DNA of 11,157 bases from Actinomycetes bacterium. GTDB lineage: Bacteria > Actinomycetota > Actinomycetes > Mycobacteriales > Micromonosporaceae. Under the pieces are notes generated by a model. The model saw only the letters and a program-made list of their open reading frames with translations, did no database searches and was not told the origin of the DNA. Of the stretch, positions 1 through 5,929 are shown piece after piece. The DNA is taken from assembly GCA_023437285.1 (NCBI GenBank), contig JAEZGP010000738.1, forward strand, positions 1-11,157, written 5' to 3'. The translations under genes and the position numbers were made by a program. Numbering within the stretch: position 1 is the stretch's first letter; each line of letters opens with the position of its first letter.

Positions 1-1
1 T

Positions 2-85
2 AACAGGCGAATCCACTCAGGACTCGGATACCGGACACCCGAAGAAGTCCACAACGAGTACCTCAACCGGCAGCAAGCAGCGTAG
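2..85 (+). CDS. IS3-family transposase OrfB, C-terminal fragment
   Basis: Only the last 27 codons are in the window; the gene runs off the left edge. The translation begins NRRIHSGLGYRTPEEVHNEY and ends LNRQQAA before TAG. This is the typical C-terminus of IS3-group DDE transposases: the stretch after the catalytic Glu, where 'YN..R.H..LGY.TP.E' is conserved (rve/rve_3 integrase core). Whether the upstream part is intact cannot be seen. The catalytic DDE residues lie outside the window. Confidence 0.8.
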   Translation, partial: NRRIHSGLGYRTPEEVHNEYLNRQQAA

Positions 86-102
86 AAACCCACAAATCCA
101 GC

Positions 103-127
103 TGTCCGGAATCCTCGCGGCACATCA
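103..127. repeat. putative right terminal inverted repeat of the IS3-family element
   Basis: It begins TGTCCGGAATCC and ends GCACATCA, 18 bp after the transposase stop codon. Position and the terminal TCA fit an IS3-family right end. The partner repeat is not in the window. Confidence 0.4.
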
Positions 128-129
128 TT

Positions 130-228
130 ATGCGCACAAACGGCGACCCGACACCGCCCCCACCCCACCCAATGCGCACATATGGCGAGCCGACACCACC
201 GCTGGCCCGCCGTTTGTGCACAAATGGC
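130..228. repeat. three diverged repeats with a 42-bp period (core TGCGCACAAANGGC)
   Basis: Copies start at 130 (ATGCGCACAAACGGC), 172 (ATGCGCACATATGGC) and 214 (TTGTGCACAAATGGC), exactly 42 bp apart. Copies 1 and 2 also share the following GA(C/G)CCGACACC(G/A)CC. The third core sits inside a 20-bp near-palindrome (209-228) with one mismatched pair, centred on TTTGTGCACAAA. On the minus strand the core reads GCC(A/G)T(T/A)TGTGC(G/A)CA. The 42-bp period equals about four turns of DNA. The array fills much of the gene-free stretch 128-284, between the IS end and the 3' end of the chelatase gene. Function unknown; candidates are a regulator-binding array or the remains of a repeat family. Confidence 0.6.
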
Positions 229-284
229 AGCGGGCGGGGCGCCTTTCCGCGCCAGGCGGTCGCCGTCCGGGTGGGCGCCGGCGA

Positions 285-1109
285 TCAGGCGGGGTGGGCG
301 GCCCTGGCGCGCTTGACGATGAGGTCGGCCAGTTCGGGGGCGTCGGCGAGGGGGGCGGCGATCGCTCGCGCACCGGCCTGCCGCGCCGACGTGGCCGCGA
401 TGTCGTGCAGCGTGCCGGCGGCCAGGAAGTACGACGACGCCACCACGCGGGTGGCGCCCCGACGGCGCAGCTCGTCGACCGCGTCAGCACCGCTGGGCGG
501 GGTTGCCGAGGCGAAGCCGACCTCGCACGGTACGCCGAGGCTGGCGCCGAGGGCGTCGGCTGTCGCCCGTACGGTCTCGCGGGCGGCCTGCACCCGGGTG
601 CCCGCGGCGATGAGCACGATGCCGTCGTAGGTGGTGGACAGCTCGGCGAGACGCCGGCGCAGGGCGGCCAACAGCAGCGGGTCGGGGACCTCACCCGGGT
701 CGGCGGGGCCGAGGACCGGCGCCAGCAGGGCCGGTACGCCCGCCGCGCGCAGGACGGCCGGAATGTCCACCCGACCGTGGTACGCCCGAGTCAGCAGGGC
801 CGGCACCAGCACGGGCCGCGGTTCGCAGGCGGGCGCCCGGCCCCAGCCGGGCTCTGCCTGGCCGAGCCCCGCCCCGCCAGCCTCTGCCTGGCCGAGCCCC
901 GCCCTGCCGGCCTCCGCCCGGCCAAGCTGCGCCGGGGCCGGACTGGCCAACCCGCGCAGCACGCCAGGTACCGATGGGAGGTTGAACTCCAGGAACGCGG
1001 TCACCACCGGCCCGGGCCAGCGTTGCCCGACGGCGCTCGCAAGCCGCCGCATGGTGGCTGGCGAGCGGACGTCGGGACTGCCGTGGGCGGTGATGACCAG
1101 TGCGGTCAC
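285..1109 (-). CDS. CbiX/SirB-like sirohydrochlorin chelatase
   Basis: Predicted product is 274 aa. Members of this family insert Fe2+ (or Co2+) into sirohydrochlorin; next to sulfite reductase the likely role is making siroheme for SirA. Visible marks are the N-terminal beta strand with AHGS (His9) and a second histidine in 'RAYHGRVDIP' (His111), matching the two metal-site histidines of CbiX/SirB proteins. The C-terminal half repeats the fold but is degenerate, with 'IAAGT' where the first half has 'TAHGS'; it keeps 'YFLAAGTLHD'. Residues about 58-93 are an Ala/Gly/Gln/Glu-rich insert coded by three 30-bp tandem DNA repeats, in the linker before the second histidine. The GTG start overlaps the cysH stop (GTGA, 1106-1109), so translation is probably coupled. 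A generic CbiX-domain protein without chelatase activity is possible. Confidence 0.75.
   Translation of the reverse strand: MTALVITAHGSPDVRSPATMRRLASAVGQRWPGPVVTAFLEFNLPSVPGVLRGLASPAPAQLGRAEAGRAGLGQAEAGGAGLGQAEPGWGRAPACEPRPVLVPALLTRAYHGRVDIPAVLRAAGVPALLAPVLGPADPGEVPDPLLLAALRRRLAELSTTYDGIVLIAAGTRVQAARETVRATADALGASLGVPCEVGFASATPPSGADAVDELRRRGATRVVASSYFLAAGTLHDIAATSARQAGARAIAAPLADAPELADLIVKRARAAHPA
851..940. repeat. 30-bp tandem repeat, three copies, inside the chelatase gene
   Basis: Units occupy 851-880, 881-910 and 911-940. The first two differ at only a few bases; the third is more diverged. Each unit adds ten residues to the chelatase, of the type LGQAEAGGAG, so the repeat keeps the frame. 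Confidence 0.85.
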
Positions 1110-1849
1110 GCGTGCAGGCCGCACTCGGTCTTGTCGAACATGGCCCAGCGGCCGGCGCGGATGTCCTCGCCGGGCTTGGTGCGGCGGGTGCACGGCCAGC
1201 AGCCCACCGACGCGTACCCCTGCGACAGCAGCGGGTTCACCGGTACGTCGTAGCGCTCGATGTACGCCTGCACGTCCTCGTCGGACCAGCGCACGAGCGG
1301 GGCCACCTTGACCTTGCCGCGCGCCGCTTCGAAGGCGACCTCGCGGACGTTGGCGCGGCTGGGGCCGTCGGCGCGGCGCAGGCCGGCGGCCCACGCGTCG
1401 TACTTGGCCAACTGCCGCTCCAGCGGCTCCACCTTGCGCAGGGCGCAGCACTCGTCGGGGTTGCGGGCGAACAGGCGTGGCCCGTACTCGCCGTCCTGCT
1501 GTCCGACGGTCAGGTCGGGCCGCACGGACACGACGGTGACCGGGATGGTCGCCTGGACCTGGTCGCGGACCCGCAGCGTCTCGTCGAAGTGCAGGCCGGT
1601 GTCGAGGAAGACGACTTCGATGCCGGGGGCGACGCGGCCGGCCACGTGGGCGAGTACGGCGTCGGCGAACGAGCTGGTCACGCAGAACCGCTCGCCGAAC
1701 GTGCCGACGGCCCACTCGATGACGGCCTCGGCGCTGGCGCCGTCGAGGGCCGCCTGTCCCTCGGCCGCGATCTCGGCCAGCTCCTCCCGGGAGCGTCCCT
1801 CACCAGCAGACAGGGCCGGCAGTACGCCGACCGCGGACAGCAGGGTCAT
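1106..1849 (-). CDS. cysH: assimilatory adenylylsulfate (APS) reductase, 4Fe-4S type
   Basis: Predicted product is 247 aa. It reduces adenylylsulfate to sulfite plus AMP with thioredoxin as donor, in the cytoplasm. The adenine-nucleotide alpha-hydrolase fold is seen as 'FCVTSSFADAVLAHV' (about 56-70) and 'FLDTGLHFDET' (81-91). The cluster ligands are the Cys134-Cys135 pair ('DECCALRKVEPL') and Cys217/Cys220 ('GCWPC'). The catalytic cysteine is Cys243 in the terminal 'KTECGLH'. The CC...CxxC cluster marks the APS-using bacterial type rather than the cluster-free PAPS reductase of E. coli. I chose the ATG at 1849 because it overlaps the stop of the upstream 48-residue gene (ATGA, 1846-1849). 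The longer reading from 1906 would overlap that gene heavily. Confidence 0.95.
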   Translation of the reverse strand: MTLLSAVGVLPALSAGEGRSREELAEIAAEGQAALDGASAEAVIEWAVGTFGERFCVTSSFADAVLAHVAGRVAPGIEVVFLDTGLHFDETLRVRDQVQATIPVTVVSVRPDLTVGQQDGEYGPRLFARNPDECCALRKVEPLERQLAKYDAWAAGLRRADGPSRANVREVAFEAARGKVKVAPLVRWSDEDVQAYIERYDVPVNPLLSQGYASVGCWPCTRRTKPGEDIRAGRWAMFDKTECGLHA

Positions 1850-1992
1850 CGCTTCACCACCAATCCGATGAACTTGACCGAAAACACCCGGGTGCATTCG
1901 CGGCACTCCCAGGCGCCGTGCTGATCTTCGTGAGGACGCAGGTCCTCACCCCCGCAGTACGGGCAGTAGTAGGGCACGAGGCGCTCGCTCAT
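1846..1992 (-). CDS. small zinc-ribbon protein of the sulfate-reduction operon
   Basis: Predicted product is 48 aa. It has two CxxC knuckles, 'CPYC' (Cys10, Cys13) and 'CREC' (Cys30, Cys33), 17 residues apart, which is a zinc-ribbon arrangement, followed by a short strand-like 'RVFSVKFIGLVVKR'. It overlaps sirA upstream (ATGA, 1989-1992) and cysH downstream (ATGA, 1846-1849), so it is read as part of the same coupled unit. From memory, Streptomyces genomes carry a similar tiny gene between sulfite reductase and cysH. Its role is not known to me. It could be a rubredoxin-like electron or metal protein, or a partner that stabilises one of the neighbouring enzymes. The window shows only its position and the four cysteines. 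Confidence 0.85.
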   Translation of the reverse strand: MSERLVPYYCPYCGGEDLRPHEDQHGAWECRECTRVFSVKFIGLVVKR

Positions 1993-3698
1993 ACGAGCTG
2001 GTCCTCGGGGGCGCGGATCACCCACTGGGCGAAGGATTCGCCCTCTGTCCGACCGGCGAGGTAGCTGCGGGCCACCCGTTCCACGTACGCCGGAAGCTCT
2101 TCGGCCGTCGTCTTGAGGCCACGCACCTTGCGGCCGAAGCCGCCCTCCTGCCCCTTGGCCATGGCCAGGCCGCCGCCGAGGTGGATCTGGAAGCCCTCCA
2201 CCATCTCGCCGTCCGGCCCGGGCACGAGCTGGCCCTTGAGCCCGATGTCGGCGACCTGCGTTCGCGCGCACGCGTTGGGGCAGCCGTTGACGTTGATCGT
2301 GAAGCTCGTGTCGAGGTCGCCGAGGGTCTGCTCGAGATGCGCCACGAGGTCGGCGGCGCGGGCCTTGGTCTCGACGATCGCGAGCTTGCAGTACTCGATG
2401 CCGGTGCAGGCCATCGTGCCGCGCCGCCACTGCGACGGCTCGGCCTGCAGGTCGATCTCGCGCAGGCCGTTGACGAGGCCGTTGACCTCTTCCTTCGGCA
2501 CGTCAAGGATCAACAGCTTCTGGTACGGGGTGAGGCGTACGCGTCCGCTGCCGTGGGCGGCCGCGAGATCGGCGACCCGGGTGAGGACGCCGCCGGAGAC
2601 CCGGCCCGCGACGGCGGCGACGCCCACGTAGTAACGCCCGTCGCGCTGCTCGTGCACGCCGATGTGGTCGACCGGCTCGGCCGGCAGGTCGGGGGCCGGA
2701 CCGTCGATCAGCTTGCGGTTGAGGTATTCGCCTTCGAGGACCTCCCGGAAGCGCTCGACGCCCCAGTCGGCGACCAGGAACTTCAGGCGCGCGCGGTGGC
2801 GCAGGCGGCGGTAGCCGTAGTCGCGGAAGATGCCCACCACGCCGGCCCACACCTCGGGGACCTCGTCGAGGGGCACCCACACGCCGAGCCGCTTGGCGAG
2901 CATCGGGTTGGTCGACAGGCCACCACCGACCCACAGGTCGAAGCCGGGGCCGTGCTCGGGGTGGTTGACGCCGAGGAACGCGATGTCGTTGGCCTCGTAC
3001 GGCACGTCGGGCAGCCAGGAGATCGTCGACTTGAACTTGCGCGGCAGGTTCGAGTACGCCTTGTCACCGACGTACCGGGCGACGATCGCGTCGATCGCGG
3101 GCGTGGCGTCGAGCACCTCGTCCTTGCTGATCCCGGCGACCGGGCTGCCGAGCACCACCCGCGGGGTGTCGCCGCACGCCTCGGTGGTCTGCAGGCCGAC
3201 CGCCTCCAGCGCCTGCCAGATCGCCGGCACGTCCTCGATGCGGATCCAGTGGTACTGGATGTTCTGCCGGTCGGTGATGTCGGCGGTGTCGCGCGCGTAC
3301 CGGGTGGAGATGTCGGCGACGACGCGCAGCTGCTCGGGGCTCAGCTGGCCACCGTCGACCCGGACGCGGAGCATGAAGTACTCGTCGTCGAGCTCGTGCG
3401 GCTCGAGGATCGCGGTACGGCCGCCGTCGATGCCGGGCCTGCGCTGCGTGTAAAGGCCCCACCAGCGCATCCGGCCGCGCAGGTCGGCCGGGTCGATGCT
3501 GGCGAAGCCGCCGTGCGCGTAGATCGTCTCGATCCGGGCCCGGACGTTGAGGCCGTCGTCGTCCTTCTTGGTGCGCTCGTTGGGGTTGAGCGGCTCGCGG
3601 TGGCCCAGCGCCCACTGGCCCTCACCGCGGGGGCGGCGGGCCTGACCGGCACCCGCGCGGGCGGGCCGGGGGGCGGACTGGCTGGGGGAAACCGACAT
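1989..3698 (-). CDS. sirA: ferredoxin-dependent assimilatory sulfite reductase
   Basis: Predicted product is 569 aa, about the family length. It reduces sulfite to sulfide with six electrons from ferredoxin, using siroheme coupled to a 4Fe-4S cluster. The cluster/siroheme cysteines are Cys431 and Cys437 ('ACTGIEYCKLA') and Cys473 and Cys477 ('NGCPNACAR'). Tyr83 ('WWGLYTQR') and Cys175 ('TEACGDTPR') lie 92 residues apart, the same spacing as the Tyr69-Cys161 covalent pair described for M. tuberculosis NirA/SirA, which supports sulfite over nitrite as substrate. Two ferrodoxin-like half domains and two siroheme-binding repeats follow in the usual order. The ATG at 3698 has an AGGAGG 9 bases upstream (3708-3713). 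The first 40 residues are a low-complexity Arg/Ala/Pro tail. It is the first enzyme gene of the operon. Some annotators would call it nitrite/sulfite reductase (nirA). Confidence 0.93.
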   Translation of the reverse strand: MSVSPSQSAPRPARAGAGQARRPRGEGQWALGHREPLNPNERTKKDDDGLNVRARIETIYAHGGFASIDPADLRGRMRWWGLYTQRRPGIDGGRTAILEPHELDDEYFMLRVRVDGGQLSPEQLRVVADISTRYARDTADITDRQNIQYHWIRIEDVPAIWQALEAVGLQTTEACGDTPRVVLGSPVAGISKDEVLDATPAIDAIVARYVGDKAYSNLPRKFKSTISWLPDVPYEANDIAFLGVNHPEHGPGFDLWVGGGLSTNPMLAKRLGVWVPLDEVPEVWAGVVGIFRDYGYRRLRHRARLKFLVADWGVERFREVLEGEYLNRKLIDGPAPDLPAEPVDHIGVHEQRDGRYYVGVAAVAGRVSGGVLTRVADLAAAHGSGRVRLTPYQKLLILDVPKEEVNGLVNGLREIDLQAEPSQWRRGTMACTGIEYCKLAIVETKARAADLVAHLEQTLGDLDTSFTINVNGCPNACARTQVADIGLKGQLVPGPDGEMVEGFQIHLGGGLAMAKGQEGGFGRKVRGLKTTAEELPAYVERVARSYLAGRTEGESFAQWVIRAPEDQLV

Positions 3699-3707
3699 CG
3701 ACGCGAT

Positions 3708-3713
3708 CCTCCT
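3708..3713 (-). promoter_or_regulatory. strong ribosome binding site of sirA, able to pair with an upstream CCTCC
   Basis: AGGAGG on the minus strand, 9 bases before the sirA ATG, fixes the start. The minus-strand CCTCC at 3727-3731 can pair with its GGAGG across a 14-base loop, which could hide the site in the mRNA. Confidence 0.6.
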
Positions 3714-3729
3714 GACGGCGCTTTCGGGA

Positions 3730-3830
3730 GGGCGCGCAGGCCGGTGCCCCAGCGTCGCTGGTGGCTGGCGATGACGTCGGTGTCAGGCCGCCGGCATGAG
3801 TGCGCGCCCGCTGAGCAGATTGATGCGGGC
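3730..3830 (-). promoter_or_regulatory. leader RNA with competing pairings between leader peptide and sirA
   Basis: Read on the minus strand, segment 1 GCCCGC (3830-3825) pairs perfectly with GCGGGC (3811-3806). The overlapping segment 2 GGGCGCGCA (3809-3801) pairs perfectly with segment 3 TGCGCGCCC (3738-3730). The two pairings share bases 3806-3809 and exclude each other. Segment 1 begins 5 bases after the leader-peptide stop, so a terminating ribosome would cover it. This is the layout of a translation-sensing attenuator. The sequence alone does not show which form is on and which is off. No U-tract terminator is seen, so control of translation or Rho access is more likely than intrinsic termination. 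Confidence 0.45.
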
Positions 3831-3835
3831 AGCCG

Positions 3836-3919
3836 CTAGCCGGCCGGACAGATGGCGCTGCGTACGCGGCCGTAGTCGACGTGGCGGCGGGCCACGAAGC
3901 GGCGTACGACGGCGTTCAT
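3836..3919 (-). CDS. cysteine-containing leader peptide of the sulfate-reduction operon
   Basis: Predicted product is 27 aa, ending RRHVDYGRVRSAICPAG before TAG. It belongs, from memory, to the short 'putative leader peptide' group found before sulfur-metabolism genes in actinomycetes, which share an RRH(V/I)D-L-R-x-x-S-x-(I/L)C ending. The single Cys codon (TGT, 3850-3848) is four codons before the stop, where ribosome stalling under cysteine shortage could be sensed. The gene lies 137 bases upstream of sirA on the same strand. The ATG at 3919 lacks a clear Shine-Dalgarno sequence. A TATGTC box ends 6 bases before it, so the message may be leaderless. An in-frame reading continues upstream but has no better start. 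Confidence 0.7.
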   Translation of the reverse strand: MNAVVRRFVARRHVDYGRVRSAICPAG

Positions 3920-3925
3920 CACCCG

Positions 3926-3952
3926 GACATATTCCCATGCCAGCCGGATCAA
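3926..3952 (-). promoter_or_regulatory. possible promoter of the sulfate-reduction operon
   Basis: On the minus strand TTGATC (3952-3947) and TATGTC (3931-3926) are separated by 15 bases, shorter than the usual 17. The box is in one of the few AT-richer patches of the intergenic region. Transcription would begin at or just before the leader-peptide ATG at 3919. Confidence 0.3.
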
Positions 3953-4062
3953 GCGCCAGCAGATGGGCTCGCCGTCCCATTTCGCGAGAGTGACCGTCGC
4001 CACTGCCGACCGCCCCGGACCGGTTTTCAGCGGGTTGTCAGCGGATCGACACCGGTCCGGTA

Positions 4063-4080
4063 CGTCCGGCAAACCGGACG
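4063..4080. promoter_or_regulatory. perfect inverted repeat upstream of the glycosyltransferase gene
   Basis: CGTCCGG (4063-4069) and CCGGACG (4074-4080) form a perfect 7-bp dyad with a CAAA loop. A TACGCT box (4085-4090) resembling a -10 element follows directly, so the dyad sits where a -35 element or an operator would be. The rest of 3953-4162 holds no other gene or structure that I can support. Confidence 0.4.
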
Positions 4081-4180
4081 CGGCTACGCTGAGCAGAGAT
4101 CGTTGGCCCACGGAGCCGACCGGGCCGCCACCGACGCCGGACCGGTACGCGGGGCCCGAAGAGGACCCGGAGGGTGATCG

Positions 4181-5929
4181 GTGCTCCATACGAGTCCCGC
4201 GCCCGGCGCCGATCGCTTCGATCCCGCCGGTCCGACCGGCGTCCTGGCTCCCGACGTTCCGGCCGCCAAGCCCGACGAACCCGAGGCCGGGGCCGACCCG
4301 GCGGCGACCGCCGCCCCGACCGTCGCGGCCCCGATCGAAACAGCGGTCGACATCGGTGCCGTCGACACCGACACGGTCGACGCTGGCCCGGGCGACCCAG
4401 TGCCGACCGGGGACGCGCCGGCACGGGCGTGGCGGCACGCCAGGCGCAACCCCGTCGCCCGGCTGGCCGGTCGTACCCTCGCCTGGCTGACGCCGACCGT
4501 GGCGATGCTGGTCGTCGGCCTGACCGGACTCACCCGGCCGGTGCTGGGCTGGGACGAGATGGCCACCTGGAACGCCAGCCAGCGCTCGGTGCCGAAGATC
4601 ATGGCGTTCATCGCCAACTTCGACGGCGTACTCGCCCCGTACTACGTGTTCATGCACTGGTGGACGGCCGTCTTCGGGACCTCGCACCTGGCGTTGCGCG
4701 CGCCGTCGCTGATCGCGATGACCATCTCGGCGGCGCTCGTCGCCCGGCTCGGCACGCGGCTGATCGACCCGTTCGGGGGCCTGGTCGCCGGCCTGCTGTT
4801 CGTCGCCGTCCCGGCGATCAGCCGGTACGCCCAGGACGCGCGTCCGTACGGCTTCGCGGTCCTCTTCGCCACCCTGGCGACGCTGCTGCTCCTGCGCGGC
4901 CTGGAGCGCCCCACGCCGTGGCGCTGGCTGCCGTACGCGGTGAGCGTCGCCCTGCTCGGCATGGCGAACATCCTCGCGCTGCTGCTGCTGGCCGGGCACG
5001 CCGTCGCGGTGATCTGGCGGTTCGTGGCCACGCGCGACCGGCGCCTGCTGTGGTGGGCGGCAGCCGTCGCGCTGGGCCTCGTGCCCGCCGTACCGCTGAT
5101 CGTGCTCGCGATGTCGCAGCACGACGCGATGCTCGCGTGGATCCATGTGTACGACTGGCGGGTGGCGGCCGCCGCTCCCGGGGACATCTTCGGCACCACT
5201 GTCGCCGGGCTGCTCATCATCGGGCTGGCCCTGACCGCCCGGCCGGCGCAACGGTGGTTGTTCTGGACCCTGCTGGCGATCGCGATCGTCCCCCCGGCCG
5301 CGCTGCTGCTCGTGTCGATCAGCTCGCACGTGTGGGTGCCCCGGTACGTGCTGTTCACGGTGGTGGCGTGGGCGCTGCTGGCCGCGTTCGCCCTGCGCGC
5401 CACCCCGGTGCGGGCCCTGCTCGCCGTCGCGCTGGTGACGTGCGTGGCGCTGCCGGCCCAGTTCGACCTGCGCGGCGACGACACCCACGTGGGGCCGGAC
5501 AACCGGCTGGCCGCCGAGTTCCTGCGCGCGCACGCGCAGCCGGGCGACGGCATCCTCTACGCCGAGGAGGACCTGTGGTCCACCCGTAACGGCATCGAGT
5601 ACTACATGGGCGACGACGCGCCCCGCGACGTGCTGCTGTTCCGCTCGCGCGTCGACAACGACAGCCTGAATGACACGGAGTGCCCGGACGCGGCGGCGTG
5701 CATCGGCGACACCCGGCGGCTGTGGGTCTACCGCTGTGCCAACAGCGTGCAGGGCCTGGCGCACCTCGGGCCGGCGGAGCACTTCCTGCGCCAGCGCACG
5801 GTCCTGGCCGAGCGGTACAACGTCAGCAACTGCACCCTGCGCCTGTACGTGCAGGGCAGGTCGCCGTCGTGGCCCTCGGAGCCGCTGTCGCTGCGCGACC
5901 CCGCAACCGGCGCTACCGGTGGGGACTGA
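4181..5929 (+). CDS. polytopic GT-C (GT39/PMT-like) glycosyltransferase
   Basis: Predicted product is 582 aa, a membrane enzyme that probably moves a sugar from a polyprenyl-phosphate donor to an extracytoplasmic acceptor. Residues 1-80 are an Ala/Pro/Asp-rich disordered cytoplasmic tail. Many hydrophobic spans follow between about 101 and 425. The first outer loop has 'GWDEMATW' (Asp125-Glu126), the acidic pair expected of GT-C enzymes, and a second loop has 'YAQDARPYG' (216-224). Residues about 425-582 form a soluble C-terminal domain with several Cys (for example 'ECPDAAACIG', 'YRCANS', 'SNCTL') that may be disulfide-bonded outside the cell. The GTG start has GGAGGG 6 bases upstream (4169-4174). 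The acceptor and the sugar are unknown. The gene diverges from the sulfur operon and its last 17 bp overlap the convergent kinase gene. Confidence 0.8.
   Translation: MLHTSPAPGADRFDPAGPTGVLAPDVPAAKPDEPEAGADPAATAAPTVAAPIETAVDIGAVDTDTVDAGPGDPVPTGDAPARAWRHARRNPVARLAGRTLAWLTPTVAMLVVGLTGLTRPVLGWDEMATWNASQRSVPKIMAFIANFDGVLAPYYVFMHWWTAVFGTSHLALRAPSLIAMTISAALVARLGTRLIDPFGGLVAGLLFVAVPAISRYAQDARPYGFAVLFATLATLLLLRGLERPTPWRWLPYAVSVALLGMANILALLLLAGHAVAVIWRFVATRDRRLLWWAAAVALGLVPAVPLIVLAMSQHDAMLAWIHVYDWRVAAAAPGDIFGTTVAGLLIIGLALTARPAQRWLFWTLLAIAIVPPAALLLVSISSHVWVPRYVLFTVVAWALLAAFALRATPVRALLAVALVTCVALPAQFDLRGDDTHVGPDNRLAAEFLRAHAQPGDGILYAEEDLWSTRNGIEYYMGDDAPRDVLLFRSRVDNDSLNDTECPDAAACIGDTRRLWVYRCANSVQGLAHLGPAEHFLRQRTVLAERYNVSNCTLRLYVQGRSPSWPSEPLSLRDPATGATGGD

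Larger units (their letters stand above)
1..127 (+). mobile_element. right end of an IS3-family insertion sequence
   Basis: The segment holds the last codons of an IS3-family transposase (stop at 83-85) followed by about 42 bp of non-coding DNA that ends in ...GGCACATCA at 127. IS3-family ends normally read TGA...TCA. The stretch 103-127 (TGTCC...GCACATCA) has the look of the right terminal inverted repeat of actinobacterial members, which pair GGACA-type inner bases with a TGAGGTGCC-type tip. The left end lies outside the window, so the inverted repeat and the target duplication cannot be confirmed. The exact right boundary is inferred from the terminal CA. Confidence 0.6.

Noticed and set aside
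130..228. Regularly spaced repeats as a CRISPR array
   Set aside because: The repeats are diverged, the conserved core is only about 15 bp, the similarity runs partly into the spacers, and no cas gene is present.
285..1715. One long minus-strand reading joining the chelatase with upstream sequence
   Set aside because: The part above 1109 is the cysH gene in another frame. Only the part from GTG 1109 shows family motifs.
2181..3839. Long plus-strand open reading opposite sirA
   Set aside because: It is an antisense shadow caused by high GC at third positions. It shows no recognisable domain, and sirA motifs are unmistakable on the other strand.
3699..3919. SAM, cobalamin or other metabolite riboswitch before sirA
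   Set aside because: I see none of the conserved core sequences of these classes. The structure there is better explained by the leader peptide and simple inverted repeats.
3836..5782. 648-codon minus-strand reading opposite the glycosyltransferase
   Set aside because: It is an Arg/Gly/Gln-rich shadow of the real plus-strand gene. Only its last 27 codons, outside that gene, are kept as the leader peptide.
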